Shown here: positions 52,727-61,607 of the stretch, piece after piece
Position numbering within the stretch: position 1 is the first letter of the stretch
Layout of the letters: the number at the start of each line of letters is the position of its first letter
Assembly (NCBI GenBank): GCA_029001845.1
Contig: JAREWP010000043.1
Coordinates: 1 to 64,000, forward strand
Source of the DNA: Candidatus Magnetocorallium paracelense
Lineage (GTDB): Bacteria > Nitrospirota > Thermodesulfovibrionia > Thermodesulfovibrionales > Magnetobacteriaceae
DNA length: 64,000 nt
Direction: 5' to 3'
Position numbers and translations under genes: made by a program
The notes under the pieces: generated by a model
Seen by the model: the letters and a program-made list of their open reading frames with translations, nothing else
Told to the model about the DNA's origin: nothing
Databases searched by the model: none

Positions 52727-54184
52727 ATGAAAAAGACTTTTTTAGTTATGAATGGTTTTAAGAGACACTTTTATGTAATGGCAATTTTATTAAGCCTTTT
52801 ACTTCTGGTCAGTACACTGCCGGAAGCCCTGGCGGAAGAGTCTCCGGAAAGGGAGTGGGAGAAAATTTTCGGTGACTCCGACTATTTTGGTGCTCAAGGT
52901 TACTCGGTGGAACAAACTTCGGACGGTGGTTTTATAGTAGCCGGACATAAAACCTCATATGACACAAATGGTGAAGTATATCTGCTCAAGACCGATGGAG
53001 AGGGAAATTCCCTTTGGGAAAAAACATTTGGCGGGGCTGAAGGCGATTATGCTTACTCCGTTAAGCAAACCATGGACGGAGGATTTATTATCGCAGGTTA
53101 CACATACTCATACGGCGCCGGTTTTTATGATGTATATGTAATAAAGACCGATGGAGAGGGAAATTCCCTATGGGAAAAAACATTTGGCGGGGCCGAAGAG
53201 GACATAGGCTACTCCGTACTGCAAACCCGTGACGGTGGATTTGTTATAGCAGGATTGACATACTCTTCAGGCAGCGGAAATGGCGATGTATATTTAATAA
53301 AGTTGGATATTCTGGAAGGGGGAGATGTGAATCAAGGCGAGGAGGTAATACTTGCCTGGGAGAAGACCTTTGGCGGTGCCGGCTTCGATATGGCCTATTC
53401 AATTCAACAAACAACGGACGGAGGGTTTATTGTCACCGGAGAGACAGACTCATTCGGTACTTCTTACAGAGAGGTATATTTACTCAGGATCGAAGAAAAC
53501 GGCGATTTTCTTTGGGAGAAAACCTTTGGCGGCTCTACAATAGGGAATACAGGCAGGTCCGTACAACAAACCTCGGATGGAGGTTTTATTATTGGAGGTC
53601 ATACATATTCAGGTATCGATTATCAGTATGTATATCTGATAAAAACAGATGGTGACGGAAACTTTCTTTGGGAAAAAACATTGGGCGGCAGCTCTGTTAA
53701 CGGCGGCTATTCCATAGAACAAACAACGGATGGCGGATTTATCGTTACAGGGTTTACATATTCCTGGGGCAATGGTTATTACGGAGCAGGCGGTTATGAC
53801 GCATATTTACTAAAGACCGATGATAAGGGCAATCTGCTTTGGGATAAAACTCTTGGTTATAATTTAGACGATTACGGCTACTCGGTAAAGCAAACCTCGG
53901 ATGGAGGATTTATTGTCACCGGAACCACATTTTTGTCCGGTTCAGGAATTAGCGGCGTGTATTTAGTAAAAGTCAAAACAGGGGACTGCGACAAATGCGA
54001 CTTAAACGGTGATGGTGTCATTAACGTAAATGGAGACATCTTTGACTATTGGCGTAATAACTGCTTTTTAACCACCAATGGTATAACCGAGAGTTGCGAT
54101 CTCTGCGATCTGGATGGCGATGGTGTTATAGATGTTCAAAAGGACTTACGAGTATTCTGGAAGAATACCTGTCTAAACCAATAA
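52727..54184 (+). CDS. secreted seven-repeat propeller protein with dockerin-like calcium loops
   Basis: The 485-residue protein has a signal peptide (YVMAILLSLLLLVSTLPEAL). Seven repeats of about 50-60 residues follow, each with a [ST]Vx[QK]TxDGGFIxxG strand (SVEQTSDGGFIVAG, SVKQTMDGGFIIAG, then five more) and WEKTFGG. Seven copies suit a seven-bladed beta propeller. The end holds two CDxCDLxGDGVI loops (CDKCDLNGDGVINVNGD and CDLCDLDGDGVIDVQKD), which match the Dx[ND]xDGxI calcium loops of dockerin/EF-hand domains and carry Cys pairs. It may bind surface polysaccharide or calcium. It follows the glycosyltransferase by 40 bases. Confidence 0.8.
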   Translation: MKKTFLVMNGFKRHFYVMAILLSLLLLVSTLPEALAEESPEREWEKIFGDSDYFGAQGYSVEQTSDGGFIVAGHKTSYDTNGEVYLLKTDGEGNSLWEKTFGGAEGDYAYSVKQTMDGGFIIAGYTYSYGAGFYDVYVIKTDGEGNSLWEKTFGGAEEDIGYSVLQTRDGGFVIAGLTYSSGSGNGDVYLIKLDILEGGDVNQGEEVILAWEKTFGGAGFDMAYSIQQTTDGGFIVTGETDSFGTSYREVYLLRIEENGDFLWEKTFGGSTIGNTGRSVQQTSDGGFIIGGHTYSGIDYQYVYLIKTDGDGNFLWEKTLGGSSVNGGYSIEQTTDGGFIVTGFTYSWGNGYYGAGGYDAYLLKTDDKGNLLWDKTLGYNLDDYGYSVKQTSDGGFIVTGTTFLSGSGISGVYLVKVKTGDCDKCDLNGDGVINVNGDIFDYWRNNCFLTTNGITESCDLCDLDGDGVIDVQKDLRVFWKNTCLNQ

Positions 54185-54331
54185 GTTTTATGAAATTTCA
54201 TGAACACTCTCTAAAGAGAGTCTGAAATTCAGGATTAATGTTCTTTTTTAGCTCATTCATCTTATTATTTTGTTTTTCTCAACCAATGCCTTGCTCTTTT
54301 TCTCATAAATCTTTGGTAGAATATAAACGCG

Positions 54332-54586
54332 CCAACGATTAAAAATATTTCCGGACAATATCGTTTCTTCTTCTATAGTTTTGATTGTAATGAGCCAATG
54401 CATGTACATGTTCAGAGAGAAAGGATGATATCTAAGTTTTGGCTGGAACCGGTTGTGTTAAGCAAGAATTATGGTTTTTCCTCACAAGAATTAAATTTCA
54501 TTAAAAAAGTTATTCAAAAAAACCGTCAAAGAATAATGGAGGCTTGGAATGAACATTGCGGTCAACCATCGGGAAATCAGAATTAA
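54332..54586 (+). CDS. DUF4160 protein, start codon not found
   Basis: The frame from 54332 reads PTIKNISGQYRFFFYSFDCN, EPMHVHVQRERMISKFWLEP, VVLSKNYGFSSQELNFIKKV and IQKNRQRIMEAWNEH. It matches DUF4160 (usual start MPTI; HVHVxR, then KFWLEPV). The codon before Pro is GCG where family members have ATG, and an in-frame TAG lies at 54317. The ATG at 54398 would lose a third of the domain. The gene is therefore either disabled at the start or uses an unusual codon. It is paired with the DUF2442 gene, overlapping by 38 bases. Confidence 0.6.
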   Translation, partial: PTIKNISGQYRFFFYSFDCNEPMHVHVQRERMISKFWLEPVVLSKNYGFSSQELNFIKKVIQKNRQRIMEAWNEHCGQPSGNQN

Positions 54587-54845
54587 AGATGTAACCATCA
54601 CTGAGGATACAATAATAGCTTCTCTTGTTGATGGGAGAACAATCAGTGTTCCTCTTGTATGGTCCCGGCGATTATCCGAAGCAATTCCTGAACAGAGGAA
54701 CAATTATATGATTATTGGAGATGGCTATGGCATACATTGGCCTGAAATTGACGAAGATATTAGTGCTGAAGGAATGTTATTCGGAACACCTGCCCCCGGA
54801 CCCCACATTAATTTTAGTAATGAATCCGATATTTTGGCGAGATAG
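54549..54845 (+). CDS. DUF2442 protein
   Basis: The 98-residue protein has MNIAVNHREIRIKDVTITED, TIIASLVDGRTISVPLVWSR and YGIHWPEIDEDISAEGMLFG. These are the DUF2442 signatures (DGRxIxVPLxWxxRL, GxGxHWPxxDEDIS). DUF2442 and DUF4160 genes are found side by side and are thought to form a toxin-antitoxin-like pair. It starts at ATG 54549 inside the partner gene, with GGAGG just upstream. Confidence 0.85.
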   Translation: MNIAVNHREIRIKDVTITEDTIIASLVDGRTISVPLVWSRRLSEAIPEQRNNYMIIGDGYGIHWPEIDEDISAEGMLFGTPAPGPHINFSNESDILAR

Positions 54846-54929
54846 TTTTTACTTGGATCAGGTGGGTTAGAGAAAGTACTAAATTTTCAGGTGATCATAC
54901 CGGTAAGTTCTCAATATTGGATCTGATAC

Positions 54930-55113
54930 TTAGGGTCTGCGCAAAAATAAATTGGTCTGTTGGCGTTCATAATTGTATCATATTCGGCTGAACTGATTGA
55001 GCAAAAGCGGAGGAATAGCAGAGCTCTTTTGAGCATTTTGCGATTGAAATTCAGTCGAAGATGATATGAGTATGAAATGCAAAGAGGGTAATTTATTTTT
55101 GCGCAGACCCTAA
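54930..55113. mobile_element. 184-bp MITE with perfect 24-bp terminal inverted repeats
   Basis: Positions 54930-54953 (TTAGGGTCTGCGCAAAAATA and AATT) are the exact reverse complement of 55090-55113. The interior has no gene. Perfect arms point to recent or conserved mobility driven by a transposase encoded elsewhere. It sits between DUF2442 and wzx. Confidence 0.8.
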
Positions 55114-55263
55114 TTACAAGTGGTGCGTGCATTGGTTCTTGGACAGCCGGCATTCTGTCAATCCTGTCAAAAAAACTTAAAATTGACTTTCCATTCTAAA
55201 ATGTGATACATACTTTATGTAAAAGCCATTGTTTATGAATACAATAACGCATGGATATTAATA

Positions 55264-56730
55264 ATGGGATTTGCTTTGAAAGAGACCGGTAATACTGCCA
55301 AGAAAATCGCGCTCTATTCTTCCAGCAATATATATCGCCAGATATTAAAAGTCTTTACTGCATTTATCAAACCCAAATTATTATCGCCCGACCTTTTCGG
55401 TCTGTATAATCTCCTGAGCATTATTCCCACATACGCCTCCTATTCCCATCTAGGAGCTCGTACCTCCATGGTTTATAAAACGCCTTACTACCTTGCTTCC
55501 AATGATATGACAAAGAGCAGAGAAATTTACAGCACCGTTTATAAAGGATCGTTTTACATGACTCTTCTTCTTGTAATTGCAATCGTAATGACTGCCATTA
55601 TCGGTAATTTCACAACAGAGGAGAAGTGGGGACTCCTTGCAACTGCTGCTGTCGTCATGATCGGCTGGTATTACGAGTACTTTATAGCGGTTTTAAAATC
55701 GAAACAGACATTCTCTCTGATTACTTCATCGAATTATATAAAAGCCACTTTTACATTTGTACTTTCTATTTCATTAATATACTTTTTCAGAATTTACGGC
55801 GTATATCTGACAATGGTATTGTCGCTCTTAATAGTTGTTTTCTATTTAAGGCTCAAATACAGACCTGAACCGTCAGTAAAATTTAAGCCTATATTATTTT
55901 TTGAACTCATAAAGCATGGATTTCCTATTATGATTTTCAATCTGATAGTCGCCCTGATTATAACTTCCGACAGAGTCGTAATTTCACTCTTTCTGGGAAA
56001 CAGAGAGCTCGGTTACTATGGAATTGCTATTATGGTTTTCAACTTTCTCATGAATATTCCCAATGTTGCAAGAACCGTGATCGAGCCGAAACTGATGCAG
56101 GAAATGCAAAGTGAAAGCAGAGAAGAGAGCCTGAAAAAATACTTTCTCTCTCCCCTTTTTAATACAGCCTACTATATGCCAATCCTTGCAGTTCCGGTTT
56201 TTTTTATTCTCCCCCCTGTAATCCCTCTCCTCTTACCACGATATACACCGGGTATCGAGCCTTCACAAATACTTATAATCGGTTGCTACTTCCTTGCCCT
56301 TGCCCATGTATCCAGAGGAATCATTGTAGCGAACAATCTGCAAATAAAAGCTCTTGGAATCGCCTTTTGCGTATTGATTCTAAATATCTCTGTAAGCTCC
56401 ATACTCGCTATAAAAGGCTTTGGAATAAACAGCATTGCAATCTGCAGCACGATCTCTTTTTTTATATTCTTCATCAGTCTCTTTGTTTTCGTGAAAAGAA
56501 TATATAAAAAGGATTACAAAGAGTGGAATTTCATATTTAGGGGATTGTTGCTTCCTATATCGATAACAGCAGGATATCTTCTTATTATAAATTATATAGA
56601 CAATCGATTTTTAATCAATGAGTTTATAAAGACAATAACGTGTCTTATTTTGTATTCGATTATTATGGTTGTTATGTACTTACATGCGCAAAAGAGATAT
56701 TCACTGTTGAAAAAGATTAGGCTGCCTTGA
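55264..56730 (+). CDS. Wzx-type polysaccharide flippase
   Basis: The 488-residue protein has about 12-14 hydrophobic segments. It opens KKIALYSSSNIYRQILKVFT and FIKPKLLSPDLFGLYNLLSI, the MATE/MVF-type start of the polysaccharide flippase family. It moves lipid-linked repeat units to the outer face of the inner membrane. With Wzy, Wzz and Wza it completes the Wzy-dependent pathway. An inserted MITE and a toxin-antitoxin pair separate it from the first part of the locus. Confidence 0.87.
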   Translation: MGFALKETGNTAKKIALYSSSNIYRQILKVFTAFIKPKLLSPDLFGLYNLLSIIPTYASYSHLGARTSMVYKTPYYLASNDMTKSREIYSTVYKGSFYMTLLLVIAIVMTAIIGNFTTEEKWGLLATAAVVMIGWYYEYFIAVLKSKQTFSLITSSNYIKATFTFVLSISLIYFFRIYGVYLTMVLSLLIVVFYLRLKYRPEPSVKFKPILFFELIKHGFPIMIFNLIVALIITSDRVVISLFLGNRELGYYGIAIMVFNFLMNIPNVARTVIEPKLMQEMQSESREESLKKYFLSPLFNTAYYMPILAVPVFFILPPVIPLLLPRYTPGIEPSQILIIGCYFLALAHVSRGIIVANNLQIKALGIAFCVLILNISVSSILAIKGFGINSIAICSTISFFIFFISLFVFVKRIYKKDYKEWNFIFRGLLLPISITAGYLLIINYIDNRFLINEFIKTITCLILYSIIMVVMYLHAQKRYSLLKKIRLP

Positions 56731-56799
56731 ATACAAAGCTATAATGAATGTGATATAGTATGGATTCAATGTCTGACTCAACATAACTGAAACCGGACA

Positions 56800-57864
56800 A
56801 TGTACATTAATATTCAATCGATAATAAGAATTTCCTGTCATAATATCTCTGATGATGTATACGCTTTTTTAAAACAACAGCTTGGCCATTTTTTTACAGA
56901 TATCAAAGACGATACAGAGAAGTCTGATATTGCCATTTATTGTCTTAATAAACCACCGATCTTACAAAAGACCATGAGTCGCTGGGACACACTCTTCTCT
57001 TTTTATATTTCGGAATATAAAGATCATAAAGCTTTAATATTAAACCACAAAGACAAACCTGACATTATAATAACCTTTTCGAAAGTAATTAACATCTACT
57101 ATATAAAAAGGTCTAAAATCGAACGAAAATTGTATGCCCATCTACTCTTTTGCATAAATATTGTCCTTAAAGGTAAAAAGGGGTTACTTTTCCACGGAGC
57201 CGCTGCAACACTAAACAATAATGTCGTGGTGCTGACCGGACACAGGGGAACTAAAAAAACCTTGTTGTTACTGGAAATGCTCAAGGAAGGTTGGGGTTTT
57301 ATAAGTGACGATAAAGCCATATTGCATAATAACAAGTTTCATCTATTCCAGCCCTTTATCCCCATAAGGGAACATCACATGGAAGCACTGCCATGGATAT
57401 CCGAAATAGTGTCTTTAAGGAAGGATTTTATAAAAAAAAGCGATTGGAAGAAAAAACTCCTGAAAATATCGAGAAAGTATTTAAACAAGCATCTCTTACC
57501 TGCTTTGGACAGATTCTTTAATTCCTTGATTTCAATCGATCCTACAATTATCTCCAATAAAAGGGTTGTAAGAAATTCCTCCACTCCTTTAACGTTTTTT
57601 ATATTATCTTCGGGAGTTACATATAAAATGAAAGCTCTCACTGTGGTGGAGGCATTGGATAAAATATCTGCTATACAAAAACTGGCGTTTAACGAATTCG
57701 ACAGGATTGAGTATATTCTTCGCCTCTACAACATGATTCCAACCTTTGACGAAAAGGAAATAGTTGAAACGAATATTTTAAATAAAAACTATTTTTCCAT
57801 AACTGCGCCGGAGGATTTCCCGGTTAATCTTTTATACACAAAGGTGCTTACGTGTTTACAATAA
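56800..57864 (+). CDS. HprK-like P-loop kinase, degenerate
   Basis: The 354-residue protein has LLFHGAAATLNNNVVVLTGHRGTKKTLLLLEML near residue 130, close to the HPr kinase pattern (hHA..v...g..v.l.G.sGsGKSt). The loop reads GHRGTKKT, with Lys where Gly stands before the conserved Lys. GFISDDKAIL supplies the next acidic strand. HprK-like genes occur in exopolysaccharide clusters of unknown role. It overlaps the following glycosyltransferase by 13 bases. Phosphorylation of a glycan precursor or a protein are both possible. Confidence 0.65.
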   Translation: MYINIQSIIRISCHNISDDVYAFLKQQLGHFFTDIKDDTEKSDIAIYCLNKPPILQKTMSRWDTLFSFYISEYKDHKALILNHKDKPDIIITFSKVINIYYIKRSKIERKLYAHLLFCINIVLKGKKGLLFHGAAATLNNNVVVLTGHRGTKKTLLLLEMLKEGWGFISDDKAILHNNKFHLFQPFIPIREHHMEALPWISEIVSLRKDFIKKSDWKKKLLKISRKYLNKHLLPALDRFFNSLISIDPTIISNKRVVRNSSTPLTFFILSSGVTYKMKALTVVEALDKISAIQKLAFNEFDRIEYILRLYNMIPTFDEKEIVETNILNKNYFSITAPEDFPVNLLYTKVLTCLQ

Positions 57865-58799
57865 GTGTTGTTATACCGACATACAACAGGCAGGAAGAAC
57901 TGAAGAACTGTATTCAGTCAATAGTGAGTCAAAGCATAAAACCAAAGGAGTTAATTATTATAGATGATGGCGATCTCCAAACCATTCCACTGGAAAAGGA
58001 GTGTACGCAAGAGGGAATCGAATGTATCTATTTTAAGAAAGATGAGCCCGGGCTGACGGAATCGAGAAATAAAGGAGTAGCTCTCGCCTCAGGAGATATT
58101 ATCCAGTTTTTTGATGATGATGTAATTCTTAGGGACGACTTTTTCAAAGAGATTTTAGAAGTCTATGAGAGGGATGGTAATCATTCGGTCGGAGGAGTCG
58201 GCGGTGTTATAGAGAACCGAAAACATCTCACTCTTCCCAGGCGTTTCAGAAGATTGCTGGATATCGTCTTTCTAATGTCCGGCTTCAGGGAAGGCAGAGT
58301 ATTACCATCGGGGTTTTGCACGGATTACGGAACAACTGAATTTCAAATTAAAACAGTAGAGGAAGTTGATTTTTTCTCCGGATGTGTAATGTCTTTCAGA
58401 AAGGGGGTATTCGACGATTTTTCATTTACCGGAGGATATCGTGATTACGGTTTTGGAGAAGATAAAGATTTTTCCTATCAGGTGTCAAAGAAATACAAAC
58501 TTCTCATCACCCCAAAGGCCGGACTTCTGCACCTGGAATCGCCGAAAATGCGACCTGATAAGGAGATGTATGGAAGGAAATTCGTTCTTGGCAGATATCT
58601 CTTTTTAAGGGATCACGTTAAAAAAAGCAGGCGTAACGAAGTTCTCTTTTTTTATTCTCTTGCCGGGTATTTATTTGTAAGATCTTTATATTTTGTAATT
58701 CGTCCCACTCAAAGTGAATTCTCTCATGTTAAAGGCATTTTAATGGCCATTAAAGAGATTCTAAAGGAAAGTTTCTTTAATGTCAGAATAAAGAGATGA
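57852..58799 (+). CDS. GT2 glycosyltransferase
   Basis: The 315-residue protein has TISVVIPTYNRQEELKNCIQ, LIIIDDGD, GLTESRNKGVALASGDIIQF and FFDDDVILRDDFFKEI (the DxD metal motif), a classic GT-A family 2 start. GGYRDYGFGEDKDFSYQVSK contains the acceptor-site ED. No membrane helices are evident, except a hydrophobic stretch near the C-terminus (YSLAGYLFVRSLYFVI). Start is GTG 57852 in the end of the kinase gene. Its product is probably an early step of the repeat unit. Confidence 0.87.
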   Translation: MFTISVVIPTYNRQEELKNCIQSIVSQSIKPKELIIIDDGDLQTIPLEKECTQEGIECIYFKKDEPGLTESRNKGVALASGDIIQFFDDDVILRDDFFKEILEVYERDGNHSVGGVGGVIENRKHLTLPRRFRRLLDIVFLMSGFREGRVLPSGFCTDYGTTEFQIKTVEEVDFFSGCVMSFRKGVFDDFSFTGGYRDYGFGEDKDFSYQVSKKYKLLITPKAGLLHLESPKMRPDKEMYGRKFVLGRYLFLRDHVKKSRRNEVLFFYSLAGYLFVRSLYFVIRPTQSEFSHVKGILMAIKEILKESFFNVRIKR

Positions 58800-58878
58800 G
58801 AATTTCATGTTTTGTCGGTAACTGTCCAGGTTTTTAGAAATAAACGTTTTTCATGTAATCTTCTTTGAACCTAAAAAT

Positions 58879-59006
58879 GGCAGTCAGCTTTCAGCTAAAG
58901 AAAGTATTGATAATATGCCAATAATAAGCTTCACCTTATGGGTGAATGTATTTTGAATCGTAAAGCGTTGGAATTAAAGAGCTGATGGCTGACTGCTAAA
59001 TGCTTT
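58879..59006. repeat. dispersed palindromic repeat, copy 5 (type B)
   Basis: GGCAGTCAGCTTTCAGCTAA opens it. The core is AATAAGCTTCACCTTATGGG, as in copy 4, and GAGCTGATGGCTGACTGC closes it. It lies between the convergent ends of the glycosyltransferase and the next secreted protein. Confidence 0.75.
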
Positions 59007-59032
59007 TTTTATAGAAGGTTGAAAAGCTGCCT

Positions 59033-60103
59033 CTATTTCTTTACAATCGGCGCCCCTGTATATACGATCCTTAATCTCTTTGTTGGAATCCTTTTAATAT
59101 TCCTGTAAAATCCCGGAAAGCGTTTCTCCCATTCGGCTCTGTTTTCCCTTTTAGAGGGGCCGAGCAATTGTGCTTGAAGCGCCATGGCGCCGCCATTGTC
59201 GCCAAGGTACATACCATATCTTTGTAATGCAATGGCGACTATCTTACCCTCTCTGTTCAAACCCCATTTATCAAAATCTTTCTCTGAGAGAGCGGGATCA
59301 AGTTGAAATCTCATCCCTTCTATGGGGAATTCATCTCCTTTATGCTTTCCATCGCTCCTGCATGCAGGAGGCAGAAAGATATTTCCGCCGCTTATGTCAC
59401 GCCTGTTTTTCGGATAGGTAAAGACCAGGGCATGTCGAATTTCGCCTGCTTCCAGCTCTTCAGGCCGAATCAGTCCGGCGATTATGGGAAAACCGGAACC
59501 TCTGCCGCCTCTTGTTTGCCATCTTTTCCCCTCAAAAGGATTTCCCATCCCGGTTCCGTTAAGATCCCAAATATTGAATGTTGTACACTGGGGCGTGCTT
59601 TTGTTTTTCGGCCACTTGAATCGGGAAAACTCCCATGCCGTCATCTTAAGGGGATCGATAATGCATAAATGGCCGTCATTTGTCGGCTCAGGCCACATCT
59701 CTCTGATAACGGGTACAGCGACATCGCTCCATCCGTCTCTGTCGCTGTCCCACTTGTCGAAAATTCTTCTACTCCTCATCTTAACTTTTGGGATCTTATC
59801 AGAGTCGATCACCCACAGAGGAATCGAATAGATTTGGGCAAGACGAATATTTGTTGCTTTTTTTGACATCAAATAAATTATTTTATCACTATCGGGATGG
59901 GAAATCGCATCTTTGGAAACAGGCACATTCCAAAGGGAATCATCGGAAAAGGGTCTCCATTTTCCCGGAAGGGAATTCGTAATTTCACTTTTCGAAGAGG
60001 TAAGCGCAACGTCAGTGGAACTATCGGAGCTTGTCGTTTGTAATCCGACGGCAGTATAAAAAAACAGAAGTGCAACGATAATTAAAAAAAATTTTTTTCC
60101 CAT
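59033..60103 (-). CDS. secreted hypothetical protein of the polysaccharide locus
   Basis: The 356-residue protein has a signal peptide (KKFFLIIVALLFFYTAVGLQ). A globular domain follows with WRPFSDDSLWNVPVSKDAIS, HPDSDKIIYLM, EPTNDGHLCIIDPLKMTAWE, SGFPIIAGLIRPEELEAGEI, RHALVFTYPKNRR, EGMRFQLDP, ALQRYGMYLGDNGG and LQAQLLGP. This pattern ('FsxxSpWNxPi...HLxIiDP...GLIRPeE...HALaF') recurs in secreted proteins of unknown function in Actinobacteria and others. It may act on an extracellular glycan; this is a guess. The start is the ATG at 60103. Confidence 0.65.
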   Translation of the reverse strand: MGKKFFLIIVALLFFYTAVGLQTTSSDSSTDVALTSSKSEITNSLPGKWRPFSDDSLWNVPVSKDAISHPDSDKIIYLMSKKATNIRLAQIYSIPLWVIDSDKIPKVKMRSRRIFDKWDSDRDGWSDVAVPVIREMWPEPTNDGHLCIIDPLKMTAWEFSRFKWPKNKSTPQCTTFNIWDLNGTGMGNPFEGKRWQTRGGRGSGFPIIAGLIRPEELEAGEIRHALVFTYPKNRRDISGGNIFLPPACRSDGKHKGDEFPIEGMRFQLDPALSEKDFDKWGLNREGKIVAIALQRYGMYLGDNGGAMALQAQLLGPSKRENRAEWEKRFPGFYRNIKRIPTKRLRIVYTGAPIVKK

Positions 60104-60126
60104 AAACACCACCTAATTAATTAAAA

Positions 60127-60275
60127 ACAGCATTTAGCCGTCAGCCATCATCTGTCAGCTTTTAAATTACAACACTTTAAGGTTCAAAGCAGCTTCACCC
60201 ATAAAGTGAAGCTTATATTGGCATAACACCAATTCTTTCCTCAGCTGAAGGCTGACCGCTGATAGCTGACTGCTG
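60127..60275. repeat. dispersed palindromic repeat, copy 6 (type B)
   Basis: ACAGCATTTAGCCGTCAGCC opens it. The core CACCCATAAAGTGAAGCTTA and the closing GATAGCTGACTGCTG follow copy 3 almost base for base. Confidence 0.75.
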
Positions 60276-60376
60276 TTTGTAGGTTAACAATTACTAAGGT
60301 ATCAGGCAACCACAGGCAGGTAGAACAAAAATAAGGATCAATGGGGAGTATTTGCATTATTCTCAATACCGCCAGG

Positions 60377-61348
60377 TCAGGCCCCGGACAATCTCTTTTT
60401 TAACTCTTCTATTATTTTATCCCTTTCATCCAGTGTCTTTTTATTCTTATCCAATGCCTTATCTTTCTCTTCCAGGGCTTTATCTTTCTCTTCTAAAGCT
60501 CTATCTTTCTCTTCCAAAGCTCTATCTTTCTCTTCTAAAACTTTATCTTTCTCTTCCAGCGCCTTTTTTTTCCCCTCGATTACCTTATCCTTACCGGCTA
60601 TCGCCCTCTCCAAACCCTGAAGCTCCTCCAGTATATCGTCCTCTACATCCATCTTATCCCTCATCTCAGGCTCCAGTATCGCCCTCTGCAATCTCCGGAT
60701 CACTTTCCTAAAGTCTTCCGAGTGATCTTCCTCCTTTATATTCAATCTGTGACCGTCAGATGTTACATGACTCTGATCGAATACGCTTAACAACCTCTCG
60801 ACATCCGTCTTTGCATCTCTCCTCAAGCAGGGTATCTGAATTACAAAACTGTCATGACTCAGACTCTCTATAAACTCCTCCCTCTCCTTTATCTCCTCTC
60901 CTGTACTTACATCATAATAATTCCTCGACACCTTTATGACAGGTACGTTTATATGCTCCAGTGCGTATCCCAAAAAATATATATTCAGCAGAGGCATCGC
61001 CTTTTTCCTTGCAATCCCCCCTTCAACTGCCATATAGGCGTTGTCCTTACTCTCATACTGTCTGCCCAAATACCGTCTGAATCTCATAATGTCTGTCGCC
61101 AGTTTGGCCTTCTGTATCTCTATGATGACATTTTTGTAATCTCCATGGCTGTCCCTGACCCTGGCCGAAAAGTCCATCCTGTATACTGTAAAAGAACGGC
61201 GATCTACTTCCACTGTTCTTTCCTGTGGAAGAAATTCCAACTCCACGATATCTTCGCCGGTAATTGTCGATATAATCAAAGCGGCAATTTCGTTATCTTC
61301 CATTAGATATTTAAATATTACATCATATATAGGATTGGCTATTTCCAT
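60377..61348 (-). CDS. PDDEXK_2-family nuclease with a C-terminal heptad repeat
   Basis: The 323-residue protein begins MEIANPIYDVIFKYLMEDNE and has RMDFSARVRDSHGDYKNVIIEIQKAK, the catalytic D...ExQ strands of the PDDEXK_2/Rpn group. RFRRYLGRQYESKDNAY follows. The C-terminal 90 residues are charged and repeat the heptad LEEKDKA/LEEKDRA at least five times, forming a coiled coil for oligomerisation. The repeat is encoded by near-identical 21-bp units (60454-60567). Role probably DNA cleavage or recombination; a distant relative of the gene at 40663. Confidence 0.75.
   Translation of the reverse strand: MEIANPIYDVIFKYLMEDNEIAALIISTITGEDIVELEFLPQERTVEVDRRSFTVYRMDFSARVRDSHGDYKNVIIEIQKAKLATDIMRFRRYLGRQYESKDNAYMAVEGGIARKKAMPLLNIYFLGYALEHINVPVIKVSRNYYDVSTGEEIKEREEFIESLSHDSFVIQIPCLRRDAKTDVERLLSVFDQSHVTSDGHRLNIKEEDHSEDFRKVIRRLQRAILEPEMRDKMDVEDDILEELQGLERAIAGKDKVIEGKKKALEEKDKVLEEKDRALEEKDRALEEKDKALEEKDKALDKNKKTLDERDKIIEELKKRLSGA
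60454..60567. repeat. 21-bp tandem repeat inside the nuclease gene
   Basis: About five and a half copies of TTATCTTTCTCTTCCAAAGC occur with scattered changes, encoding LEEKDxx heptads on the minus strand. Copy number may vary between strains. Confidence 0.75.
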
Positions 61349-61607
61349 TGCAATGCTCCTTATTCACTTATTATAAAACAAAAGGACTTATATCTCAATA
61401 GTCATAACAGTCAAAGCAAAGGATCGTACTCATACAGTGAGTATTTGTACTCAAAAAAGCAGATATCAGACGAAGGATTCAATGAGGAATAGAACGCTCT
61501 TGAAGAGTCTCCGAGAATCTTAGAGTTTGGAGTCCACTGAGAAGATTGCAGGGAGGTGTTGGGTCGGTGTGTGAAAAAATAATAGAAAAGCCATTGCCGG
61601 AGGTCGC

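Noticed and set aside
17073-60275. CRISPR array from the many repeats
   Set aside because: The repeats are dispersed singly over 43 kb and lack regular short spacers.
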